64,000 bases of DNA from Otis tarda (taxonomy: Eukaryota > Chordata > Aves > Otidiformes > Otididae). The DNA lies in the NCBI GenBank assembly GCA_026413225.1, contig CM048555.1, positions 79,119,785-79,183,784 on the forward strand, given 5' to 3'. The translations under genes and the position numbers were made by a program. The notes beneath the pieces are model-generated. The model did no database searches, was not told the origin of the DNA, and was given only the letters and a program-made list of their open reading frames with translations. Shown here one piece after another: positions 8,308 through 21,093 of this stretch (positions within the stretch are counted from its first letter, which is position 1; each line of letters begins with the position of its first letter).

Positions 8308-11300
8308 CTCTGGTAAGGTTACCCTGCACTTTTCAGAGGTACTTGCAACATTAAGTGTCATCTTGAAAAAAAAACAGGTGACAGGACACGAGCAGCTCCA
8401 GGAAAACAGAGGAGGTGCAACAGATGCAAAGTAACTTTTGAGTGAACAGCTGTCGAAGTGTGCTAGATTGACAAGCTTCTCTCCAACTAAGAAAAAAAAA
8501 AAATCTAGATTAGTTATTTGTTTCATGTTGTATGTGTTTAAAAGTAGTAATGATAGGGCATCCACACAGTCCACGTGAGAATCTCCAAAATTTGTCCCAA
8601 ATGAAGAGTCCCATGGAAAACATCATGTTCTGTTCCTTGTCCTAAGGAAAACTTCAAGGTCACATGACAAAGAACTTTCTGTACTGCACATCAAAAGCTT
8701 ACAGTGACAATTTTCATTTAAACAGAGAAGAGGCAGCAGTTAAAGGCAGGTGCAGTAGCATTTTAAGCGGCAATGAGCACTGTCTAAAGAAATTTAAGGC
8801 AATGAGCTTAAAGGGAAATCCCTTTCCTTTTTTAATTAATTTCATTAATTAATTGAATGAAACAACTCCACTCAGAAACAACCAGGAGCTAAGCACAAGT
8901 GAAATAATACATAGGGGTTTTTTTTTTCCCAAAGGGAAGAGGGTTTATGTAGTCAATATTATTTTTTTTTTAATGAAAAAGTGTCTGAAATTACAAGATC
9001 CTAACAGTAGAGCAATGCTTTTAAATTACTAGTGCTTGTCAGTAGTATAAATATCTGAACTTCCTGAGTAGTTTAGAGAGGAGATCTCAATCAGGGAGCA
9101 TTGGTCAGGGTCAGCCACATAGGAACTCATCAACATGTGCAACCATCTCCTGGGCTCATGAGAAAAGTCTTTTCTCGTCATGCCCTACTATGAGAAGATA
9201 AAAGAAAAGTCCTAGAGATGCCATTATTTTCCATGTTGTAATTTGTCAAAACAGAAATCAGTGTTGCATTGCTCTGCAGATTCAGAGATACGCATTTAGC
9301 CAGAAGTTCCTAAAATATGTAATAGTACTTTGCTCAGAAAGACCTTCCTGTGTTCTTATTGTGAGAAACAAAAACTACAGCTGAATCTCACATTTCTTTC
9401 AAAACCACTTTTTTTTTTCTTTCTCTCCTATTCAAATACTATTCCAAAACTTCACCAGTCTTGCAGTAAGAAATCTTTCTGTTAGCAGCTCAAAGGTACT
9501 CGTGGACAGTTAAATCCAATTGTTCATATACAAAGATTTTTTTTTTGCCTCAAAAGATGTTTTCTTTCCCCGGAATTTGGTCCACTGAGGTACTAACAGA
9601 GGAAAATCACATGTCTCTTCTTAGCCTTCCTTTTACTTGACATACCAAGGCTGATTTTCCCTCTCTCCTTCATCCCACAAGAGGGTTCTCAGTCCCCCTG
9701 ATCAAGATAGTCTTTCCTTACACCTCTTCAAGACATAGTCTTTCTTGAGCGTGAACAGACAGATTTGAAGACTGCCTTTCAAATGAGATCTCTTCCATTT
9801 CTTGTACCAGGGGATCAACTTTTCTTGAGTCTACTGGAAATAGTTTTTTACAGTTGCATTCAACTTCCTCTTTGCTGGCATCACATCAGCATTTTACCGT
9901 CACCATGCTGTCAGATGCACTACACCACTGTCCTTTCTCACTCATTTCCTACTGGTAAACCCACAGCTCATAGCAGAAGCAGAAACATCTATGGTCAGTC
10001 TCCAAATGTCCAATCTCACATTTTCTTCTATGAAATTCCTTTGAGCTTTCTTTTAATTCCAGTCTTCAAGGTCATGCAGCTTTTAGGATATACGATCCTG
10101 ACTTTTCTGTTAATGCTCTCTAGCTTCACGTCAAGTTAAGGTAGTCTCATTTTGTGCCAACTTGTGAAACAAACCATGAAATTAGACGAGACCTGAGTCT
10201 TATTTCTTGGGGAACTCCAACAGTGACTTCTTTACCTGCTCCTGTGATCTTCTCCCCTTTACCTGGTGTCTTCTCACCACAAAGTTCTGGTCTCAATGGC
10301 ATTGCATCAGATGCTATACCCACACTGAGCTAGATGAAATGTGGAATAATTTTCCTGGAAAATGTCTTATATTTCCAGAGAAAGGTGTCAGGTTATTCCA
10401 GCATTATCTACCCATGGTAAATGCAGCTTGCATTTTATCTTGCTTTTCATTTGTTTCTATCTATTCACAGACAATGCTCCAAAGACGACTCCAAAGTTTC
10501 ACTCAGTCTAAAAGTCAAATTTTCTAGCATGATAAAACTTTTTATTTAGAGAAAACTCGGTATCAGATACATAATCAACTGCAAATTTAGTGAAAATCCT
10601 TGCTCATAAACTTTCGGGTATTTTTCAGAAGACTGGAATGGAGATTGTTTGAATCTTCAGCTTTAAGTGATCTCTTTGTACTCCTCAGGATGCTAATTTT
10701 CTCCTTTTGTCTGGCTCTTCCTGTGTTTTCCAAGCTGTACACTAAACACTTCAAAAAGGTTACTCACTTAGCTCATGACATAAAGTGGGTTGGAAAATGA
10801 CAGTTCTCCATTGATTGTGAGGTACTTAGAGATACAATAAAAAAGAGCTTTAGACATGGAAATTGTTCTGTTCATTGATGAATCACAGTCTTTTGAAAGA
10901 GTTCTGGCTGAAGTGAGTATTAGATGGATCTGCAGCCTATCTGCTTTTAAATTTGCACTGTGCTCCATCTTTATTGATATAAGCAAGTAACTATTTTGTG
11001 AAATAACTTTGTATTACTGTGATCCATACAGGAAAGTGTTTAATAATACTTTTTAAAAAAGCCTGTATATGGATGTCCAAATTGAGTTTCTAAGTGAAAA
11101 TAACAAATACATACCCAGGCAAGTAGAAGAAACTGTATTTTTTTCTGAATATCTGCATCATTCCCACAACATGACAGTATCTACTCTTTTATGAGATTAT
11201 GAGCAGATCCCTACTTTTCATCAGGGAACTCAGCAGCAATAGTGTGTGTTTCTAGCAGGAAATACCAGATAAAAATATCATATCCAAGTACATGCAAGTG

Positions 11301-14300
11301 TTCCAACCCATTCAGGATAAGTATCTGCTACAGTAACATCTGTCTAGCTGAAACTTGCCACTATAGCTTTCAGAGATTTTTTTTTTTCCTTTTTTCTTCT
11401 TTCTGAGAGGCCCTAGTTCACTTTGGGAGACCCTGAGGAGTAGATGCACTGAGGCAGCATACAGCATACATGACAGTCACCTTCATTAGGTACTGCAAAG
11501 ACTGAAGATCAAATATTTTATTTATTACCTGTTTACCACTGCATCCGAGCTGCAGCAAGTGAAACAACAACATCAATGGATGCTAGATACCCAAATACAA
11601 AAATAGCTTTCTGTCCAAAAAGTGTAAAACCTTTTTTTGGGGGGGTGGGGGAGTGGAAGGCTGCCTGTAGAAACAGATATTCTGCATGCATTGATGGTTC
11701 TCCCCAGTTTTATGGCAGCTTTTACCATTTTTGAAAGCTCAATCATCATCCATAAGGAGTCAGAAATAACTTCTAATGTCTCTTAGTTCTGTAAGTGTTC
11801 TAGAGTGCAGTTAATTTAGCCCAGGCCATTTGAAGACATTTAATGTACAAAAGAACTGCTGAGTGTATTCCTTCCTTATCAGACGCTGAATCTTTCCTGT
11901 ACGTTAAAATGCTCCAGTACAGGAAAATACTATTTGATAGAAAAATGTTTCTGAAAGCTTTCTCAGAACATTTTGTCCTACAATTAAAAAAAAACCCAAA
12001 CTTTTTGTTTCAATAAATTTTGAAATATTTTAGTTTCCTATCTAATATTGTTCAATGCTGAGCATGACTAACTGACATCCATACATTTTCCTGGTTCCCA
12101 GGAAAAACCCAAAGACATGAAGAGGACTATGGGATGGGCATAGGGCTGAAAAAGTCAGTGTCACAGCTGTTCTGTGACCGGTCAGTGTAGACAGGTCTTT
12201 CTTCTCAGTCACTTCCAGCAAAAACGTATTGCATCAAAAATCACCGCTATTGACCCTGTAAGCTCAAAGCCTTCATTTTTTACTATTAAATTTTGTCCTG
12301 GTGAGACTGCTATTATCGGGCTAACTTCAGTTCCCTTCAATCAATAGAAGTGAGATTGAAAAGAGATAACACAGATCATTATAGCATTATAGTACTGAAT
12401 GTTTGAATGAAAACTTTGTCCTGGCCACTCTTTAAAGTAGTGCAACAAACAGTGTCTTTCGTAGTTAGGGAAGATGGTTATATTTAATTCCTTTAATTTC
12501 TTAGTTTAAATTAGTATTTAATTATATTCAGGTGATTTTAAACTCACAGTGACAGCAAATTGTAAAAGATAAAAAATAAAAAGCTGAAATATATTGAATA
12601 CAAACATGGTCAATGTACCTGAAGATGAAATCTCAAAATCTGAAATCACAGAGGGTTTTTTTTTAACTGTCTTGTTCTTCCTTTTCATCTTATACAGTAA
12701 AGTAAAATTTCTACCTTCTGCAAGAAAAATTAGAAAATAATTTAAAAAATTTCAGTCACTTGATTGTCCATCTGCAATAAGATAAGAATCGTATAGAGCA
12801 GCTCTGAAATAAGAAGATTTCTTGAAATATATTGATGCAGGTAGGGACAGCAAAGTACTAATCTCACTTCAGAAGCAAAAAAAAAAGCAGACATATGTAA
12901 ACATCACATATATTCTATCATATTTTTCCTAAATATATTCAAGCAATGAGCTAAATTCATGTGGAGCAAATACAAGTCATTATTCCCTGGCAATGACTCT
13001 CTTTTCGTCAGAAACTGTGCTCCACACCAGAGTATTCTCGAATGTGCTAATTTTACAAAATAAATAGTCGCTAGATCATACTTCTCCTTCCTTCCTTCCT
13101 TGCAAATCAGTTTTAACCACCGAAGCCTCGCTGAAATCTGCAGCATCAAAACACTGCAGCACTGTTTAATTACCTCTTTCTCAGCTCATTACTTGGGACA
13201 CAGTAGGATCTTCAGTGCCAATGTGCTGGAGGACATCAACACAATGAAAAATAATACAAAAGATTGAAAAAAGAAAAAGCAAATCCATACATACTGACAG
13301 GCACATTCCAGAGTGAAGGTCAGAAGACAAACAGGACATGCGGAAAACAGAAAACAAAAAACTAAAAACTAAAACAGGTTTGCAGATGACTGGGGTCACT
13401 GGCCCTTTTGCAAGTGTGTCCAAACATGCAAATAATCTCCCTAGAAGACAGAAAAAATAATAAGTGAAGTAGTTTTTTTCTATATTTACTAAGCTTCTAC
13501 ATGAAACAACTTGTCATTTTGACTGCATCAATAAGATGGAAGAACTGAATGTTGCCTGAGATGAAGTAGCAGTGAAGGAACTCTCAGCGACCACAAATGC
13601 ACCAAAAATTGTTAGGTAGCAACCTAGGATAAAACATATACAGGTAAAATAAACAAAAGGAAAAGGTGACAAAGAAATTTGGAAGTGCCACTGCAGTTCT
13701 TTAAAAGGAAATAAATAAAAAAAAAAAACGGCATTTGGTTCAAGAAGGAAATAAATTAGCTTGAAATGGGTATTTGCTTTCTAAATAAATCTACAAGTGG
13801 AACACAACGAATCACTGATAAGCTACTGATTAGACCATATGTTAGATCATATGTTCAACAAGTTAAAAGGAGGGATTAAATGGTCATTTTGCATCTTGGA
13901 AGATCAGACTGCTGGTGATTTACTGTTATTTACCCATTCATATTGTTTTGGTTATCAGTTTTTGGAGATGATGGCAGTGACAGTAAGCACGCAGGCATAC
14001 ATGCCTAGCAGCATAATCTTCCAAAAACTGAGACGCAATTATTTCTAACATAATCAGAGCTTTTGTGCAAACCCGACTCTTCTCTGAAAAAAAAGATTGG
14101 TTAAACATCAGCAAAGGCACGTTTAGCAAAGGAAACATGAAGCTTGTAATTAAATATGACAAGAAGTAAAACTAAAAGCTATTTATACACCATTAACAAG
14201 GAGATGTTTAAATGAACACAGTCAGGTGTTGTGAGAAGTTGAGAAGTGATGCAGTAAATAAGAAAAAGGTCTGTAAAGTGAGAGAGAGACTTAATGCAAT

Positions 14301-16280
14301 TCCCCAAAACAAGGAAAGACCAAAGAGACTATTTCCATTTATTCCAGAAGAATCTGGATAGGATAGCAGATCAGAAACTCATTTTCTACCTTATTATGAT
14401 ATTTCAGAAACGACATGAAAACCAAGTAATGAATGTGATTATGGTCAATTCTGTGCAAAAGCAGGTCTGAAGCTTATACAAATAATCAAATATTTGCACT
14501 GAATTCATTAATATTGATTCACAAGGCACAGGACAGGAAAGCTACAAGGATTTACCAAATTCTACTATTCTTATTTTCTTCCCCTTAAATATTTCAGCAG
14601 ATACCTAGACTAAGACATGTATAAATTCTGGTTCTGAGGAGACATAGATATGTGCTTAACTTTGCCGATAAATGCCAGGGGACCACCTGTTCATATGATT
14701 TTGCTAGACTGGAAATTTAGCGTGCCATATAAGAACAGCTGAAATAACTACCTTTCAAGAAACAAAACATGGAAGTGTATTCCCAATAGGTCTATTTTCC
14801 TTAAAACCTACTGTCATTTACCTTGAAGAGTAAAAAATAACTCATTGAATATGTATTCTCAGATTGAAAAATTAATGGCTAGGGTATGTTGCATATGTTC
14901 TTTCATCGTATGAAAAGGGCATGAAAACACTACTTTGCGCATAAATCTGGGGAAACATCTGCTGTGTTTCATTAGAACTAACTCATGGGCTAGTTCCCTC
15001 GTCCTGAGTTTTTCTATCCCAGTTTCCACTACTTGAGCAAACAGATAACTTGTGATTGACTGTCAAAGTACAACACTTATCTTTCCCAGCAGTATCTTTT
15101 TCCCCGGTTAGTCTTGGACTTTTTCCATACTAAGATTGCAGTGTTTTTCTTTACCTGCAATCCAGTTAGTGCTGATGATGAACCTGCACAGTCCATTTGT
15201 TCATGTCTTTGCCTGTTCCAAATGATATTTAATTTATTTTTCCTTCTGTGGCTTTCAGCTTTGTAAGAACATCTCCAGTGATTCTTGAAAACTTATGGTA
15301 TTGGAATGAGATTCTATTTCTCTGTCAAATAATCCAACAACAGGATTTCCAAGACATGTACTGCAACAAGCTCATGCCTTTGCTTCTCACATTTGGGAAA
15401 GAAATTTTGTTTTAAAAAAAGATATTTATTCGAAAAGTATATTTATAAAAATATTATATTTACAACAAAAGGCTTCATGATTTCTGTCTTTCAATAAGAC
15501 CTATAAGTACGTAAAATTTATTTCTTCTTTTTAATTATGAACCTTGAAAATTCAGGTTAAAGATGTGAATGAACACTGCTTATTTCTCAAGGGCTAAAGG
15601 GCATCTGTATCTGTGATACAAGAAACGTCATAAATTCAAACTAAAGATGTCTTTTTGAGCAAGTTTTTTTACATCAATACTTACAAGCAGAAAGCAACAG
15701 TTACAATTTCCCTTGGTTTTAGATCCATTTCTGGATCACAGGCTACTTTGCTACTTACAATGCATTGAAAATAAGTGAAGTGGCAGAGTTGCCTACTGTC
15801 CAGATTTTATTAGAGATTTCTTAGTGTTATAAACCATGCTCCATCTCTAAAGATTCCTGATATCTTATAAGAAATATAAATTTTCAACTGTAGAAGGTCT
15901 TGAAGTTGGAAAGAAAAGTTGAAAACATGATTTTGCAAATGTTAGTACAACTCAGAATAATATTAAGCCAATCCAGTTGGTCATGACTTCTGAAGATTTG
16001 AAGTTGGCTGGACCAGAAAGATTAAATAAAATTAAAATAATGTTACTGCTTTATATCTGCTTAAAATAATCCAGGATGTAGGCTTAATCAAGATCAGGAT
16101 TTTAGGTGATGAGTTTGTGTGTGTATGTATAAGGCAGAAGAAGATCCTCAGACAACAGTACCAAAGCTGCTTGGAGGATTCACTCCTACTTCTCTACTAT
16201 GTACATCTGGATGCACTGTAAATACAAATTAAATTCCCCTGCCACCTCAGTTCTGGGGCAGTCGTTTTATTCCGCTCCTC
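8308..16280. other. Long unique AT-rich stretch, no gene recognised
   Basis: About 8 kb without a recognisable gene or transposon. It holds a TAATTAAT-rich patch at 8832-8856, several T or A runs (for example 8921-8928 and 9538-9547), a G run at 11639-11652 and a short (CTTC)n run at 13083-13101. Open frames are at most about 124 codons and do not resemble known proteins. It could be intergenic or intronic. Confidence 0.6.
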
Positions 16281-16307
16281 CGCCCCCCCCACCCCCTCCC
16301 CCCCGCC
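16281..16307 (-). other. Poly-C/poly-G tract, potential G-quadruplex on the minus strand
   Basis: The plus strand has C runs of 8, 5 and 7 bases in close succession (16283-16290, 16292-16296, 16298-16304) followed by CC. The complementary strand thus carries closely spaced G runs separated by single bases, enough for a four-tetrad-run quadruplex if the long runs are divided. It stands out in an otherwise AT-rich neighbourhood. Confidence 0.6.
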
Positions 16308-19300
16308 TTTTTTCCAGTTGAATAGCAGTCCTAATCTAATCCCAAGGCCAAATTCCAGTCCAGGAAGACCACTGTCTACCACAAAACACAGATTTTACAC
16401 TGGGAACCTGATTATAGCAGTAATTAACTCATTTAGCTCAGGAGTTAGACCCATACACTTTGGCTCATGCATCTGTTTAGGGATAGCAAACACAGCTGCA
16501 TTTTGGTCAAGGGAAGAGGAAATGGTTGCTTTTCAGCTACATTTTCAGCAGGAACCCACTTAGGGCCAAACTGCAAACTGAATAAAATAAGAGTTGCAAT
16601 GAATTATTTCGTTAAATACCACCAAGCTATTGTAAAATAGCACACACTGCTAGAGAAGTACTTCATCCAAGCAAAATGTCTGTCTTCTTGGTGGCTCTGA
16701 CTTGGATCAGAATAGATAATTCTTATTTATGAATTTAACAAGTATTATTAATGAACGTCCAACACATGGAGGATTGAATAGCCAAAACATGAAGGGTTTC
16801 CAGTGACATTTGTGCATTTGTGATTAACAAATTTACACAGAGAGAGTTTCAAAAGGACCATTTGGTCATCTTGATCAGAGGCAGGCCAACTTTTCAGTAC
16901 TGAAATTTTCCTGTGACCACGAGACATATAACATTTATTTCAGAGAGCTGAGGGGAAGGAGAGTGCCCGTTAACCAGTGCAGCTGGATGTACATGGTCCT
17001 AGAAGCTCTTCCTGGATTTACGCCTTATCTCAGAAAGTAATTAGCCAAAAGTCACTTATCAATGTTGGCCTACGCAGTCCTGACATAGGGCCTGTGCTTC
17101 AAACTGCTTGAAAGCCTCATGAAACCATCATGAGATACCACTTGGATATATCTACATAAACAGATCCCATTATTTCCCTCTTTTCTTTTGTATTGCACTT
17201 GATTAATACTTATTTTCACGAAACACAGCCAGTCTTCATCTGAAGTTGATATAGCTGCTGTCTTCCTCAGTAGGTAATTCCAGTTCCTGTTACAATACAT
17301 ACTGAAATTTTCTTTTTAATTTACCTATAGCTCACTCTGTTCAGATTTTCTCTGGTTAGTTGAAAAATATTTTATTAGCTCATGTTACATCCCTGTGCAG
17401 GTACTTACATACTTTAACCGAAGCAAGTCCTCTGATAAACCTAAAGGTCTGGTCTTTTCTCCTTCTCACTATGAGACATTAAAATAATTTTTGTGGCTCT
17501 TTTCCAAATCATCTGCCATATTTTTTTTCAAGACTTTCTGGTGCAGAAAACCCACATGTCACAAACTGTCAAAGGCAGTAGCTGTAAGAAAGTCAGTTCA
17601 GTGTTTAGAGCCAAATTAAGAAAGCTTTAAGTTGTTTTTAGAGGAGACAGATTTCTGTAAATACAATACAAAAGTCCACTTAGTGAAAATAGATTTAATA
17701 CTGGGAAAGGCTGTTGGTTTTGCTGACAGCCATGAGATTCCAGATGAAAACAGCAAATGAATAACAATAACAATAATAAAACAATCTTGCAGTGCTCCAA
17801 GCTGCAAGATAGGTTTACATTCGTTTTTTTTTTTTAACAGCAAAGTTAGACATGTGAAGAAACAAAAAACTACAGGCAATATGATACTCAAGAGCTAATG
17901 GACTCAAAATCCAAAGTGAAAAGATAAAGTAAAAATAAAGGATCTTAAGTTTGCAAGTTGGCTTCAAACTGAAGTTTGAGCTGCAGTTCAAAGTGGAAAA
18001 TGTGGATTTATCTCAAGAGGCCACAGATTAAGACCTGCCACCTGCCCTGAAGACTTTACACTCAAAGTAAATCAAGATGAGAGTCTCTCTGGGGATGCCT
18101 TAGTGCCCCTAGAAGGAGCCTTATGATAATAACAAAATGCCTTGGGACATTTTGAGTGAAATCCTAGTTTAGAAATAAATGATCCAAACTCTGTTTTCTG
18201 TTATCTCACAATAAATCCATCATAACTCTCCTCATAAAAACTTGGCTCATGTGTCTTCACCGTATCTAAAATGTTAACAAACTATGATATTGCCAGATTA
18301 TAACAAAAGTTGTAGAAAAATCCTCTGCTGGCACAGTAAATCTGGGAAGATTAGCTGACAACTTTAAATTGTTGGCCTGACAATTTCAATTTCTGGACAA
18401 AAAAAAAACCAAAACCAAAACAAAACACAGAAATACAGAAATTGAGGCAAAATTTCCAGCTGAATGAGACTGATTTGTGAGCCCTCTTCTCTCCCTACAT
18501 GCTGAAAAATAAAGATAATTTGCTGGATTTTGAGAAATGCAGATTTTTTTTTTCCTTCATTAATGATTATATAGCTGTCCTGAAAATTCCAAGTTTGACA
18601 GCCCTGAGCACTATTTATTCCCAAAGCACTTTAATCACTCACGCTCATTTGTTCTTCACGGTTCAGTTCGCAAGACACATGTAAATTACGGGCTGCTGCT
18701 TTTGCAATACTAAAGGCAATGAGAAGAGAGGAGGAAGCACAAGTGTGTGTAAATAAAATTTATCTCAAACCATAAATTTTATTTGCCATTAATTTTTTCC
18801 TATCCCAAGCTCTCTTCTTAAAATGATCCCTGGATTTGGAACGGAATCCCAATAAGACTGAAGAGCAATGAAGAGGAAGGATGAATTTTGACTTAAAGAT
18901 ATAAATCGCTGAGTGCCGTCCTCACAGCCAACTGACAAGCACTGGCTGAGCCTGGTACCTGTGTGGGAAGTCCTTCTTCCTGGTCAAGAACTGCAGAAGA
19001 GTCAGGCTGTGATTTGGGATCTTGCAGTGCCCAGCAAGGCCTGAGCTCAGGGGAGAAACCATCTCAAGCCAAAAGGAAAGTTGTTCAGACAAGTAGTCTC
19101 ATGTCCTGTCTCACTATGCATGGGAAAATAGCCTGTGAAGTTTTTTGACTCAAATAGCTATCCATCCCTTTGTGTAATACTAGTGCTCGCGTTGCTTAAA
19201 GCTTCTCTCCCCCTTGTTGAACTTTCTCCAAGCTGTAAAACCGTGTCAGCATGTGGCCAGTTCCGACGGCTCAGCTGGCATGCAGTAACTTGATCTTCAC

Positions 19301-20755
19301 AAGTCAACACCCCAGGACCCACAAGCACCAGCCTGAGCTCCCAATCCAGCTGCAATTCCCTTGAATGGTTCACTGAGTTTTCAACAGTTATTTGTAAAAT
19401 GGAAAAAACAACACTTCCTTTCTCCCACTCCCTTCCTTCTTAAAAATTTATTTCAAATTTATATAAAGACTGTCCCCCATAATATCAGTGCTATGGATCC
19501 CTTTCTCAGCTTTTCCAGGGTCCTACTGTGATGGCTAATAGAAGCAAAGAAGAGCTATTTAGCATCAAAACCGTCTTTACACTAATGAAGCCTCACAGCA
19601 AAATGCAATTGTCAAAAGGAAAAGCAGAAGGAACATAAGATCAGCATGAACGGGGAAAAAGGAAAAAAACTCCAATAATTATCAGAAAAATAACTTATTA
19701 CCATAAGCTGTACTATGGCACACAGCCACCTGAGCTAATGACTTCAAAAATTAGCAAGTGGGCAGGCTGCAGGAGAAGTGTTACACTCGAGATCATTCAA
19801 AATGAAGCTGGTAATGATTTAAAGATTCCAAAACTCCTCAGAGGGAGAGGACTTCAGAGTATCTTTTGCAAAAAAAAAAAAAATTACTTTCCATTCAAGA
19901 GAGCACATATAAGTGTTTTTGGGGAGTGAGGAGTGAGAACCGATAATGTGAGGAAGATACAGGTACCCAATGCCAACAGGCAGCTTAGTCACACACAATA
20001 ATCTCTGAGGTATTAAGTCTACAGGTTAAAAAACCCATTTACTGGAGACTTATTTTGCACACAGGATTATTTCCACTAGGGCACCGTTCATTTTTTGACA
20101 GGCTGACATGAGAGGCACCAAAGCAACTGGCAGAGGAGATGCTCGGCGACAACAGGTGTGGAGCCAGGAGATGCTGTCAGAGATTATACTGCCTGTCTCA
20201 CCACGCCCTCACCGCCTCTCCAGAGAGCAGGAGACCATTAGCAGGGGAAGATGTGTCGGGAAATGGCTCAGAAGAGACAAGGATACTGTATTAAAACTTC
20301 AATGCAAATCAAGGAGGGCAGACTCTGTATTTCTCAGAGGCAGTATCTTTTCCCAGTCTGACATTCCTTTGCTCTGGCATGCTGCAGGTACATTGTCCCA
20401 TGTGCACAGTTGGCTCTTCCTGTTCACCGAAGCACTACGGCAAGGAGTTCTAAACATTAATTCACTTCGAAGAAAAATAAGGACAAACCGGGACAGTCTT
20501 CAACAGGTATTTTTGCATTATTTTCATATCTCATCTTGGACAAGAGGAGTCTGTGGGCTGCCCTTGCTTCTAGAGGATACCACTATTGGGGTCTCATGCA
20601 GAGTGTTAAGATATACAGTACAGTATAAGGCAGTTCAAGAACATCAACAAAATCTCTTACCAATGTGTTTGTTGAAAAGTTAAAATTGGGGCTGAAAAGT
20701 GCCTCTCCCTAGGATATTTTTCTTAGTCTTCAATGAATATGGTAAATGATGGGAG
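16308..20755. other. Unique stretch holding one long open frame of unknown meaning
   Basis: No recognisable gene or repeat. It includes a small (AAC/AAT)n run at 17757-17780 and T/A runs. The longest non-repeat open frame of the window, 191 codons, is at 20108-20683 on +. It has no recognisable domain, and its composition resembles translated non-coding DNA, so it is not called as a gene. Confidence 0.55.
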
Positions 20756-21093
20756 ATCATAGAATCATAGAATCATTACAATTGGAAAAGACCTCCAAGA
20801 TCATCAAGTCCAACCACCAACTCAACACCACCATGCCTACTAAACCATGTTCCAAAGTGCCACGTCTACATATTCTTTGAACACCTCCAGGGATGATGAC
20901 TCCACCACTTCCTTGGGCAGCCTGTTCCAGTGCCTGACCACTCTTTCAGTAAAGAAATTTTTCCTACTATCCAATCTAAACCTCCCCTGACGCAACTTGA
21001 CACCATTTCCTCTTTTCCCATCGCTTTTTACCTGGGAGAAGAGTCCGACCCCCACCTCGCTACAACCTCCTTTCAGGTAGTTGTAGAGAGCGA
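20756..21093 (-). mobile_element. CR1 LINE, 5'-truncated 3' end
   Basis: The left edge is the reverse complement of the CR1 tail (atcatagaatcatagaatcat), so the element runs right to left. The minus strand encodes a readable end of the CR1 ORF2 protein, with the characteristic segments [29 protein letters not shown] and SLEVF (about 21035-20845). Only the last ~340 bp are present, the typical result of incomplete reverse transcription. The reading frame is a fragment and not a functional gene. Confidence 0.93.

Noticed and set aside
8832-8856. TAATTAAT-rich dyad as a homeodomain-binding enhancer
   Set aside because: Such AT-rich words are common by chance in this composition, and nothing else nearby supports a regulatory element.
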